Source of the DNA: Acidobacteriota bacterium | GTDB taxonomy: Bacteria; Acidobacteriota; Blastocatellia; Pyrinomonadales; Pyrinomonadaceae | Assembly (NCBI GenBank): GCA_029862725.1 | Contig: JAOTWT010000145.1 | Coordinates: forward strand, 1-7,216 | Direction of reading: 5' to 3' | DNA: 7,216 nt | Part shown: piece by piece, positions 1 to 7,086 of the stretch | Layout: the number at the start of each line of letters is the position of its first letter | Position numbering within the stretch: the first letter of the stretch is position 1 | Notes under the pieces: model-generated | The model's database searches: none | What the model saw: the letters and a program-made list of their open reading frames with translations, nothing else | Told to the model about the DNA's origin: nothing | Position numbers and translations under genes: made by a program

Positions 1-979
1 CGAGCCAATGTCCGATCAAAACGATACCGCATGCCGCGAGCATCCAGTTTTCATTCATTTTTACACTTCGCGGCATTAGCAATATGAACGGCACTATCCA
101 GTTCAAAAATATATTTAAGATAAAAAGGTACGACCACCCGGGCTGCGAGGTACGGCGAAGATAATAGACAGTTTCCTCCGGAATGTTCGCGTAATAGATC
201 AGCAAGTACTGGCACAGCCAGATATATGCCCAAAAGGTCGAAAAGCCCAGAACGAGTTTGCCGAGGTTATGCAGCTGCTTATCGCCTACCTCGGTCAGGA
301 AACCCCTGCGGCGTAGCAAGATCACCAAAACGGCAATCGCCGCGCTCCCGCTCAAAAACACTCCTGCAATGTGATAGAAAGCGTAAATCGTGCTGAAAAA
401 CATCGGTTCGAGCGACATTATCCAGTCGAAACTCGCAAAAGTGAATGTGATTCCAAAGACAACCAGAAAAATCGCCGAATAGATCTTGCTGTTGTTAGTG
501 TGGGCCAAACTCGCGTCGACATCCTGGGCATAAGATTCGCGTCTGAGCATATGAGCCAAAAAAGCCCATACGCCGAGGAACACAAGCATTCGGATAAAGA
601 AGAATCCTGTGCTGAGATAGGTGTTCTTAAAGGTGAGTTCGTGACCAAGATGCGAATAGGTGGTATATGTCCATTCGTACAATGTCTCGCGGCCAAAGAA
701 AATCAAGATCAACGCCAATGCACCTATCGGCAAGTAGCTCGTCATCGCTTCCGGAACACGACGCAGGACGCTAATCCAGCTTGCGTTCGCAACATGATTA
801 ACAGCAAGAAAGATTGCCCCGCCAAGGGATATCGTCAGGAAATAGAATGCGTTCTGCAGAAACGCTGCCCAAAACCGGTCGCTAAAGATCAATCCGCCTA
901 TGGCACCTACCAGGCCAACTGCTAGCAGGGCATATAAAACATTGCGTTCATTAGGTTTAATCAGGCTGCCCATAATCAT
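1..979 (-). CDS. actF: ActF, NrfD-like integral membrane subunit of Alternative Complex III (3' end outside window)
   Basis: This is the second large membrane subunit of ACIII, a structural relative of ActC thought to take part in proton handling or complex stability and not in quinol oxidation. The frame is open from the ATG at 979 to the window edge, giving 326 residues with no stop. The family usually runs to about 400 residues or more, so the C-terminus is cut by the window. At least eight or nine hydrophobic helices are visible, roughly at residues 12-32, 42-62, 82-97, 122-145, 166-184, 195-222, 243-265, 283-303 and 310-326. The segment SFDWIMSLEPMFFSTIYAF (residues 183-201) followed by HIAG (203-206) is characteristic of ActF. 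The ATG at 979 overlaps the actE stop as ATGA, and a purine-rich Shine-Dalgarno sequence seven bases upstream favours it over the in-frame ATG at 973. Identification is strong from both sequence and operon position. Confidence 0.93.
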   Translation of the reverse strand, partial: MIMGSLIKPNERNVLYALLAVGLVGAIGGLIFSDRFWAAFLQNAFYFLTISLGGAIFLAVNHVANASWISVLRRVPEAMTSYLPIGALALILIFFGRETLYEWTYTTYSHLGHELTFKNTYLSTGFFFIRMLVFLGVWAFLAHMLRRESYAQDVDASLAHTNNSKIYSAIFLVVFGITFTFASFDWIMSLEPMFFSTIYAFYHIAGVFLSGSAAIAVLVILLRRRGFLTEVGDKQLHNLGKLVLGFSTFWAYIWLCQYLLIYYANIPEETVYYLRRTSQPGWSYLFILNIFLNWIVPFILLMPRSVKMNENWMLAACGIVLIGHWL

Positions 980-1542
980 TGCCCCTCTCCCTGAAGCTGA
1001 CGGATATAGAGGATCACTTTCCAACGGTCTTCGGCTGATATCAGTGAATCAGCTGGCGGCATATTGTTCCTTCCGCGAGTAATAACGTGAAACAGCTCGC
1101 CGTCCGCCAGCGCTTTCGACGTTTCTGTTTTGAAATCGGGCGGGTTTGGATACTTTGGTATCACCGGGCCGTCTCCGCCGCCGGATGCGCCGTGGCAAAC
1201 GGCGCAGCTGTTTGTATAGACGTATTTTCCCCGCTCCAAATTCTCCTTGTTCTTCTCAAACGGATTGCTTAATTCGATACCGGCGCGCTTTGCTTCTTCG
1301 GGGCTAGTGCCGTAATTAAAAGGCATGAATCCGCGCGGTATCGTTCCAGGGACGGGCTGCTGGCCGGTCAATCCTTTTGACAAAACCGGGTTCTCCGATT
1401 GCGAACGGTAGGCAGGAGAAACCGCCATTTGATTCGGGTACTCGAGATTTCTTTTTTCCAAATTGCGGTTAAAAAGCGTCATTATGCCCAAAACGACAAC
1501 CGGCAGGAGAACCCACGCCACAATCGAATATCTCGGTTTCAT
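976..1542 (-). CDS. actE: ActE, membrane-anchored monoheme cytochrome c subunit of Alternative Complex III
   Basis: ActE is the monoheme c-type cytochrome of ACIII. It faces the periplasm and is a likely exit point for electrons towards the terminal oxidase. The protein has 188 residues. A hydrophobic segment at about residues 6-24 follows a positively charged start and should be a signal anchor. A polar linker follows, then a cytochrome c domain from about residue 100. The single heme site is CAVCH at 113-117, preceded by ERGKYVYTNS and followed by GASGGGDGP, typical of this class. M161 in NNMPP is the probable distal ligand, and the C-terminal helix contains WKVILYIRQLQ. The only cysteines are the two heme cysteines, so there is no lipobox, unlike lipid-anchored ActE of some characterised complexes. 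The start overlaps the actD stop as ATGA. Confidence 0.94.
   Translation of the reverse strand: MKPRYSIVAWVLLPVVVLGIMTLFNRNLEKRNLEYPNQMAVSPAYRSQSENPVLSKGLTGQQPVPGTIPRGFMPFNYGTSPEEAKRAGIELSNPFEKNKENLERGKYVYTNSCAVCHGASGGGDGPVIPKYPNPPDFKTETSKALADGELFHVITRGRNNMPPADSLISAEDRWKVILYIRQLQGEGQ
982..992 (-). promoter_or_regulatory. Ribosome binding site of actF, inside the actE 3' end
   Basis: The minus strand reads AGGGAGAGGGG here, within the last codons of actE. The AGGGAG core ends seven bases before the ATG at 979 and thirteen before the alternative ATG at 973, which supports the 979 start and the ATGA overlap. Confidence 0.7.
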
Positions 1543-2084
1543 ACAAATTCGTCTCCTTCGGTAATTTCGACCGCGTTGTATTTTTCAAAAAGGAGACGCG
1601 CCTTTTTTGTGTCCAGCGAAGCGTCCATCTGTTGTAAGACCAGGACGAATCGGTCATCGGTAACACCATCGAATATTTTTTTCTTACTAAAGATCCACAG
1701 GCGATTTCGCATAAACAAGACGCCGATCGAAATCAGCCCGGCAAAAAGCACCGTCAATTCGAAAGCCACCGGTATAAACAGCGGAAACGAGTTAAACGGC
1801 TTGCCTCCGACATTGAGAGCCCAATCATAGGCCGATGTCCACACCTGGAGGACAAGCGCGAAAGACAATCCGAACACGCCGGCGATAAATCCGATCCAGG
1901 TCAAACGCGAAGGCTCTAGCCCGACAGCGGCATCTATGCCGTGCACCGGAAAAGGCGAAAACACATCATAGACATTGATGCCCCTCAGGCGCGCCTCCAT
2001 GGCACATGCCTTTAAGTCATCTTCGTTCGAAAAGAACACGGCCGTAAACCGTACGTTCTTATTTGCGGCATCAGTGTTTCCCAT
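1539..2084 (-). CDS. actD: ActD, two-helix membrane subunit of Alternative Complex III (DUF3341 family)
   Basis: ActD is a small structural subunit of ACIII with no cofactor, packed beside the large membrane subunits. The protein has 181 residues. An N-terminal soluble domain contains an AVFFSNEDDL strand-turn (15-24) and the family hallmark YDVFSPFPVHGID (39-51). Two transmembrane helices follow at about 62-82 and 100-125. Between them lies the conserved loop NVGGKPFNSFP (91-101), also typical of DUF3341 proteins. A charged C-terminal domain (about 127-181) has no further helices. The start codon lies inside the last codons of actC, giving a 14-base overlap, and is preceded by a good Shine-Dalgarno sequence. 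The stop overlaps the actE start. Family identity rests on the two conserved motifs, the two-helix layout and the position between actC and actE. Confidence 0.94.
   Translation of the reverse strand: MGNTDAANKNVRFTAVFFSNEDDLKACAMEARLRGINVYDVFSPFPVHGIDAAVGLEPSRLTWIGFIAGVFGLSFALVLQVWTSAYDWALNVGGKPFNSFPLFIPVAFELTVLFAGLISIGVLFMRNRLWIFSKKKIFDGVTDDRFVLVLQQMDASLDTKKARLLFEKYNAVEITEGDEFV
1553..1558 (-). promoter_or_regulatory. Ribosome binding site of actE, inside the actD 3' end
   Basis: The minus strand reads AAGGAG here, ten bases before the actE ATG at 1542 and inside the last codons of actD. It supports translation re-initiation at the ATGA overlap. Confidence 0.7.
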
Positions 2085-3501
2085 AACGCAGGACCCCCTT
2101 GACCTCGTTTACTGAAATTACCGGAAACAGCCTTAAGAAAAGCAAAAACGCAGTAAAGAATAGGCCAAAACTACCTAACAGCAATCCCAGCTCAACCGGT
2201 GTCGGAAAATACATTACCCAGCTCGAAGGAAGGTAATCACGGTGCAAACTGGTTGTAATGATCACGAATCTTTCAAACCACATCCCGACATTGACGAGTA
2301 TGGATATCGCAAAAATCAAAGGAATCGTGGTTCGAAAACGTTTGAACCAGAACAGCTGCGGTATCAACGCATTACAGCCGAACATAATCCAGTAGGCCCA
2401 AGCATAAGGTCCCAGAACGCGGTTGATGATCATAAAGATCTCGTTTGGATTCCCGCTGTAAAATCCTATAAATAACTCGGTTATGTAAGCCAGCCCGACG
2501 ATGGATCCCGTCAGTAGCGTAACCTTGCACATGTTGTCGAGATGTTTGATCGTGATGTAATCCTGCAGATTCATCACCTTGCGCACTACGATCATCAAGG
2601 TCATCACCATCGCGAAACCGGAGAAAACCGCCCCGGCAACAAAATACGGTGGAAAGATCGTTGAGTGCCAGCCAGGGATCAATGACGTCGCAAAGTCGAA
2701 GCTGACGATGCTGTGTACCGATAGAACCAAAGGCGTGGCCAGGGCTGCGAGCATTCCATAAACGGTTTCATAACGTGACCAGGTCCGGTTGGAGCCGTTC
2801 CAGCCAAGCGCCAGGATTGTATAGAATCTCTTTCGCCATTTTGTAGTGGCGCGGTCGCGAGCGGTTGCCAGATCGGGAACCAAACCGAGATACCAGAAAA
2901 CGAGCGAGATCGTAAAGTAGGTAGAAATCGCAAAGAAATCCCACAGAAGCGGTGAGCGGAAATTGACCCAAAGAGTCCCCCTCGTGTTCGGATACGGCAA
3001 TACCCAATAAAACAACCATGGACGCCCCATATGGATAATTGGAAAAACGCCGGCGCACATTACGGCGATCAAAGTCATCGCTTCGGCCGAACGGTTGATC
3101 GATGTACGCCATTTTTGGTTAAAAAGGTAAAGAATGGCCGAAATGAATGTACCTGCGTGCCCGATCCCGATCCAGAATACAAAGTTGGTGATGTCAAAAG
3201 CCCATCCGACCGTTTTATTCAGACCCCATGTGCCGATGCCGATCGTTACCGTCAGATATCCGGCTATGAGACCGGTAACAAGGAAAGTTACCGCAATTGC
3301 GAACGCAACCCACCAGGCGGCCCCGGCCTTTCCCTCATGTATTCGAGAGATATCAGCGGATACATCACCGTGCGTCTTGTCTCCTTTTATCAGCGGTTTA
3401 CGCAAAGGGGAATACACGGGATGTTCTGCGATCCTGTCAATCCGGTTCTGCAGTCGCGCCTCGTGTTTGGACAAGCCAAGTTTTTCCATCGGAACAGCCA
3501 T
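2071..3501 (-). CDS. actC: ActC, NrfD/PsrC-like quinol-oxidising membrane subunit of Alternative Complex III
   Basis: ActC is the large membrane subunit that holds the quinol-binding site in ACIII and passes electrons to the iron-sulfur clusters of ActB. The protein has 476 residues and belongs to the NrfD/PsrC superfamily. A charged N-terminal tail of about 58 residues precedes roughly ten helices, near 62-88, 101-127, 140-157, 185-207, 246-266, 283-307, 324-347, 364-385, 392-412 and 435-461. Motifs include IGIGHAGTFISAILYLF (111-127), IIHMGRPWLFYWVLPYP (155-171) and SVHSIVSFDFATSLIPGWHS (261-280). Conserved polar residues such as H157, D188, H263 and D269 are candidates for quinol and proton chemistry; this is inferred from the superfamily. 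The gap to actB is only 6 bases. The ATG at 3501 is chosen because a strong Shine-Dalgarno lies twelve bases upstream; an in-frame ATG at 3489 is possible. Confidence 0.95.
   Translation of the reverse strand: MAVPMEKLGLSKHEARLQNRIDRIAEHPVYSPLRKPLIKGDKTHGDVSADISRIHEGKAGAAWWVAFAIAVTFLVTGLIAGYLTVTIGIGTWGLNKTVGWAFDITNFVFWIGIGHAGTFISAILYLFNQKWRTSINRSAEAMTLIAVMCAGVFPIIHMGRPWLFYWVLPYPNTRGTLWVNFRSPLLWDFFAISTYFTISLVFWYLGLVPDLATARDRATTKWRKRFYTILALGWNGSNRTWSRYETVYGMLAALATPLVLSVHSIVSFDFATSLIPGWHSTIFPPYFVAGAVFSGFAMVMTLMIVVRKVMNLQDYITIKHLDNMCKVTLLTGSIVGLAYITELFIGFYSGNPNEIFMIINRVLGPYAWAYWIMFGCNALIPQLFWFKRFRTTIPLIFAISILVNVGMWFERFVIITTSLHRDYLPSSWVMYFPTPVELGLLLGSFGLFFTAFLLFLRLFPVISVNEVKGVLRYGKH
2094..2100 (-). 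promoter_or_regulatory. Ribosome binding site of actD, inside actC
   Basis: The minus strand reads AAGGGGG here, nine bases before the ATG at 2084. It supports the start that overlaps actC by 14 bases. Confidence 0.65.
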
Positions 3502-3507
3502 AAAAAT

Positions 3508-6450
3508 TTAATGCTCCTCCTTTCCAACGTCTTCGGAATTGGTCACCTTTGCCAGATAACTGACGGCGGGATTTCGATTCAGATCTTCAAGCAACACGTA
3601 GTCCCTGCCGCTTTTCTTATTTTGATTTACACTGCTTTTTAGATCCTTCAGGTCACCGAATACGATCGCATCGGCTGGACAGCTTTGCTGGCAGGCGGTC
3701 TTGATTTCGCCATCCGCAATCGGGCGGTTTTCGTTGCGGGCAATTATCTTCTTTTCTTCGATTCGCTGAACGCAGAATGTGCATTTCTCCATCACTCCCC
3801 GGCTTCGAACGGTCACGTCAGGATTTAGTGCGAGATTGGCGACCGGATCGTCATGCGGATACTGAAACCAGTTGAAGCGTCGTACTTTGTACGGGCAGTT
3901 GTTGGCGCAATAGCGGGTCCCGACGCAACGGTTGTAAACCTGCATGTTCAGGCCTTCGCTGCTGTGGACGGTAGCCAGCACCGGACAGACGCTTTCGCAA
4001 GAGGCGTTGTCGCATTGCATACAGGGAAGAGGTTGAAAACGCGTTTTCGTTTCCTCTCCCGATTCTTCGTAATACCGGTCGATTCTCAACCAGTGCATTT
4101 CCCGGCGCCGCCCGACTTCGTCTTTGCCGACAACCGGGATGTTGTTTTCCGCCTGACAGCTCAAGACACAGGCGTTGCAACCCGTGCAGGCGCTCAAATC
4201 GATGACCATGCCCCATTTATGATCCGGGTAGTCATGTTCATGCCAAAGGGTCTGGTGTTCTGCCCTTTCTTCCTCATGTTTGCCGTTAACAAAGTCGTTT
4301 AGTGAGTATTCTTGAATGAGCGGGCGTTTAAATCCGGCGGGGTCGAGTGTCGATTCGGCCGTTTGCGTTTTGGCCAAATACACTCTGTTTTCTGTCGGTT
4401 CGATTGAAATGTCAGTCGCGCTATAGCGAAACGTATCTTCCGAGAAACTGACGAACGGGAACGCGTTGGCGCCAACTTCATTTCCAGCCTTGCCGGCTTT
4501 TGTCCGTCCATAACCGAGCGCAATCGCAACACAGTCGTCGCTCTGCCCACGCTGAATCAGAATCGGCAGTTGCACCGCTTTGCTTCCTTTCTTGATCGTG
4601 ACGACCCGGCCTTCTTCAAGATCCAGTTTTGACGCCGTGCCCGGTGACAAACACGCGTAATTGTCCCAGGCTGTTTTTGTAATCGGGTCGGGCAGTTCCT
4701 GAAGCCACGGACTGTTCGCAAAGCGTCCGTCGCGCAAAGTAGTTTTTTGATAAACCGCTAGTGAATAATCCGAGAACTCCTGTTTACCCAACCGGGATAG
4801 GGCTTCATCAAGATCGTTCGAAGTGAATTCGGCACGCTTTTCGGTTGGACCAGAATCCGCTACAAATATTCCGTCGTGGAGCGAATTGTCCCAGAACTCT
4901 TCGAATTTGGCGTATTTAGCCTGTTTCGGAAAAAGGTTTTCTTTCCAGAAAGTGCGCAGCACCTCGTAGAAACTTCGGTCGTCCCCGCTCCAGCGCATCA
5001 AGCTTTCCTGATATGCCCTTGTTTCAAAAAGAGGTGCGATTGTCGGTTGGTTGAAAGTATAGGTCCCTTTGAGCGTTTCGGCGTCGCCCCAGGCCTCAAA
5101 CGAATGATGGTCGGGGCACACGAAGTCCGCCAAAGAACCTGTTTCGTTCAAACTGGAATCAAAAGAGACTTTGAGCGGCACTTTCTTGAGTCCTGCCGCA
5201 AACTCCTCGCTTGAATAGCAATCGTAAACCGGGTTCACATTGAGCATGAAGAGCGCTGTAACTTCACCCGCGTTCATTTCGCGAATCAACTCGGCGAATT
5301 CACGGTCGTTGCCTTGCGCCTGCAAAGTCGGATTATCAATCCCAATCGTATTCCCGTAGTTGCCCAGGATGTCGTTAATGGAGTTGACGACCTGCTGCGT
5401 GTCGGTGTCGTTCGAACCGCAGATGACGAGCGATGATCCTCTGTGACTCAGCAGTTCCCCGGCCACGCTCGCAATCTGTTTTTTCATCGCCGGGGAAAGA
5501 GACCGGGTTTGAATTGCACCGGGATCGACGGAGAAGGACTTGCCTCCCTTTTCAGCAAGTATTCCAAAAAGGTACAGGATCGATTCGATTTGTTCGGCAG
5601 CCGAAGTTTTGATCCGTTTGTCCGCGTTTGCGCCGGTCAATGACATCCGCGATTCAAATTGGATATGCTTTAGCATCTCCTTTTGACCGCCTTTTAGATC
5701 CCTCGCGCGCGAGTATTCGCGTGTGAATTGAACAGGAGAAATCCATGTGCCGAGGAAGTCCGCGTCGAAACTAACCACGATTTGGGCTTTGTCAAAATGA
5801 AACATGGGGGTTGCATCGACTCCATGAGTCAATTTGTGAGCTGTCCTTACGGCAGATGTTGACACGGGTTCGTATACGATGTGTTTCGCATCCTCATTAC
5901 CGCTGATAAACATTTCGATCACTGATCGCGATGTCGGACTGATGACGGAATTCGACAGGAAGCGAATCTTGCCGCCAGTTCTGGCAGGCGTCAATCTCTG
6001 AGTCACTTGTTCGTCGACCTCTTTCCAGGTAGCTTCTTTGCCGCCAATCAGTGGCTTACGCAGCCTCTCCGGATCAAAAAGACCGAACACCAGGGAGTGC
6101 GCGACCGGACACAAACCGCCTTTCGAGACCGGATGTTCCGGGTTACCTTCGAGTTTGATAGGACGCCCGTCGCGAACCTTGACGAGTGTTCCGCATCCAG
6201 CGCTGCAGCCGGCACATGTCGAGGCATACCAACTTGAAACACCCGGGGTCTGTTCGGGTGCCTGTCTCAATTGCGGGATTATTTTCTGTTCCGGGACGCG
6301 GCAGCTCATTAGACCAATCGCGGCGGAAGTATAGCCAAGTGCGGTCAAAAACGCGCGGCGCGAAATCCCGACAATCGGACTCTTGTACGGCACGGGTTTA
6401 CCATGCTCGTCAGTTTCCAAAAACTTTCTCCAGAGTCTTTCCTCTGTCAT
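3508..6450 (-). CDS. actB: ActB, iron-sulfur and molybdopterin-oxidoreductase-like subunit of Alternative Complex III
   Basis: ActB is the periplasmic electron-transfer subunit of ACIII. The protein has 980 residues. It starts with an extended leader of about 29 residues, then the Tat-type motif SRRAFLT (30-36), a hydrophobic stretch and a lipobox LMSC ending at C50, so it is probably Tat-exported and lipid-anchored. Residues 70 to about 700 form the MopB-like domain. It retains a CX2CX3CX27C motif (C79, C82, C86, C114), but no Cys, Sec or Ser could be assigned as a molybdenum ligand. Residues about 740-935 form a ferredoxin domain with four cysteine groups: C755/758/761/765, C810/813/818/822, C842/848/852 with T845 in place of the fourth cysteine, and C890/893/920/924. 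This predicts three [4Fe-4S] clusters and one [3Fe-4S], as known for ACIII. The domain resembles NrfC/DmsB subunits, here fused to the MopB-like half. The start lies 12 bases after the actA stop, with AGAGGA seven bases upstream. Confidence 0.96.
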   Translation of the reverse strand: MTEERLWRKFLETDEHGKPVPYKSPIVGISRRAFLTALGYTSAAIGLMSCRVPEQKIIPQLRQAPEQTPGVSSWYASTCAGCSAGCGTLVKVRDGRPIKLEGNPEHPVSKGGLCPVAHSLVFGLFDPERLRKPLIGGKEATWKEVDEQVTQRLTPARTGGKIRFLSNSVISPTSRSVIEMFISGNEDAKHIVYEPVSTSAVRTAHKLTHGVDATPMFHFDKAQIVVSFDADFLGTWISPVQFTREYSRARDLKGGQKEMLKHIQFESRMSLTGANADKRIKTSAAEQIESILYLFGILAEKGGKSFSVDPGAIQTRSLSPAMKKQIASVAGELLSHRGSSLVICGSNDTDTQQVVNSINDILGNYGNTIGIDNPTLQAQGNDREFAELIREMNAGEVTALFMLNVNPVYDCYSSEEFAAGLKKVPLKVSFDSSLNETGSLADFVCPDHHSFEAWGDAETLKGTYTFNQPTIAPLFETRAYQESLMRWSGDDRSFYEVLRTFWKENLFPKQAKYAKFEEFWDNSLHDGIFVADSGPTEKRAEFTSNDLDEALSRLGKQEFSDYSLAVYQKTTLRDGRFANSPWLQELPDPITKTAWDNYACLSPGTASKLDLEEGRVVTIKKGSKAVQLPILIQRGQSDDCVAIALGYGRTKAGKAGNEVGANAFPFVSFSEDTFRYSATDISIEPTENRVYLAKTQTAESTLDPAGFKRPLIQEYSLNDFVNGKHEEERAEHQTLWHEHDYPDHKWGMVIDLSACTGCNACVLSCQAENNIPVVGKDEVGRRREMHWLRIDRYYEESGEETKTRFQPLPCMQCDNASCESVCPVLATVHSSEGLNMQVYNRCVGTRYCANNCPYKVRRFNWFQYPHDDPVANLALNPDVTVRSRGVMEKCTFCVQRIEEKKIIARNENRPIADGEIKTACQQSCPADAIVFGDLKDLKSSVNQNKKSGRDYVLLEDLNRNPAVSYLAKVTNSEDVGKEEH
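3514..3523 (-). promoter_or_regulatory. Ribosome binding site of actC, formed by the last codons of actB
   Basis: The minus strand reads AAAGGAGGAG, nearly a perfect anti-16S match. The same bases encode the Lys-Glu-Glu tail of ActB just before its stop. The spacing is twelve bases to the ATG at 3501, slightly long, and 24 to the ATG at 3489, which favours the former. Confidence 0.75.
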
Positions 6451-6457
6451 AGGACCA

Positions 6458-6463
6458 TCCTCT
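6458..6463 (-). promoter_or_regulatory. Ribosome binding site of actB
   Basis: The minus strand reads AGAGGA, beginning on the last base of the actA stop codon and ending seven bases before the actB ATG at 6450. It fixes the ActB start ahead of the long pre-Tat leader. Confidence 0.65.
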
Positions 6464-7050
6464 TAATGGTGGCAAACCGAACAATCCGTCGATGCCATAA
6501 GTTTTTTCTCAGATTTCTCAGCCGAGATCTGCGGGCGGCCGTCGGCGCCTAAAATTACTTCCCGGTGTGTTCGGTGACAACTGACACAGGACCCCATCGA
6601 AAACGAACTGAACTGAGAAATTTTTTCCATAGTTTCCACTGGTCCGTGGCATGTGTTGCAACTCAGTCCGGCGACCACATGGCGGCTGTGATTAAAAACT
6701 ACGTGATCTGGCACATCGTTCACTTTTACCCACTGGATCGGCTCATTTTTTTCGAGCGCGGCTGCGACTTTAAGGATCTCTGGTGAATCCGGTTTGATCT
6801 TCGTATGGCAATTCATACAGGTTTCCGCCGTCGGAATCCCCGCCACACGCGATTTGTCGGCCGCTGAATGACAGTAAAGGCAGTTGATCTTGTTGTCGCC
6901 GGCATGCACCTTATGGGAAAAATTTATCGGTTGTATCGGTTGGTATCCGGACTGATCCCCATACTGTCGAAACGTGCCGTTCTGCCAGATAGCGATCGCG
7001 CCGGTTATGGTTACCAGGATCGAAATGATTTTTATTGTTCGTAAACTCAT
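6463..7050 (-). CDS. actA: ActA, membrane-anchored pentaheme cytochrome c subunit of Alternative Complex III
   Basis: ActA is the multiheme cytochrome of ACIII that takes electrons from the ActB clusters and passes them on in the periplasm. The protein has 195 residues. An N-terminal hydrophobic segment (about 6-22, after MSLRTIK) should be an uncleaved anchor. Five CXXCH heme sites are present: CLYCH (57-61), CMNCH (78-82), CNTCH (131-135), CVSCH (155-159) and CSVCH (190-194). Extra histidines at 46, 49, 116, 121, 124, 162 and 195 are candidate distal ligands, as in NrfH/c7-like multiheme proteins. NFSHKVHAGDN (43-53) and VVFNHSRHV (117-125) look like the ligand-bearing loops of this family. 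The last heme site ends one residue before the stop, so there is no C-terminal extension or fused monoheme domain. It is the first gene of the recognised act set. A modest AGAG sits six bases before the ATG. Confidence 0.95.
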   Translation of the reverse strand: MSLRTIKIISILVTITGAIAIWQNGTFRQYGDQSGYQPIQPINFSHKVHAGDNKINCLYCHSAADKSRVAGIPTAETCMNCHTKIKPDSPEILKVAAALEKNEPIQWVKVNDVPDHVVFNHSRHVVAGLSCNTCHGPVETMEKISQFSSFSMGSCVSCHRTHREVILGADGRPQISAEKSEKKLMASTDCSVCHH

Positions 7051-7086
7051 AATCGTCTCTAATGGATCCAGCAGTAAACCGCCGTG

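Noticed and set aside
371..925. A 184-codon open frame on the plus strand
   Set aside because: It lies entirely antisense to actF. The peptide is rich in charged residues and cysteine with no recognisable domain, as expected for the complement of a membrane-protein gene.
3487..3489. Alternative ATG start for ActC at 3489
   Set aside because: It is in frame, but the strong Shine-Dalgarno is 24 bases away, against twelve for the ATG at 3501.
3031..3642. A 203-codon open frame on the plus strand crossing the actB/actC junction
   Set aside because: It is antisense to two well-identified genes, has low-complexity mixed composition and no domain, and has no independent sign of coding.
3853..4302. 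A 149-codon plus-strand frame opposite the ActB ferredoxin domain
   Set aside because: The minus-strand frame carries four conserved cysteine groups, so this strand is a shadow. The peptide resembles no family I know.
3508..6450. ActB as an active molybdenum or tungsten enzyme
   Set aside because: The MopB-like fold and first cysteine motif are present, but I could assign no Mo-ligand residue, and the surrounding act genes fit ACIII, where this domain is not catalytic.
1..7050. Nrf nitrite reductase, polysulfide reductase or DMSO reductase operon
   Set aside because: NrfD-like, ferredoxin-like and multiheme parts are shared with these systems, but two NrfD-like subunits, a MopB-ferredoxin fusion, a DUF3341 protein and a monoheme cytochrome together are specific to ACIII.
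7051..7086. A promoter or terminator between the upstream ORF and actA
   Set aside because: The 36 bases show no convincing hairpin with a T-run and are too short to support a promoter call.
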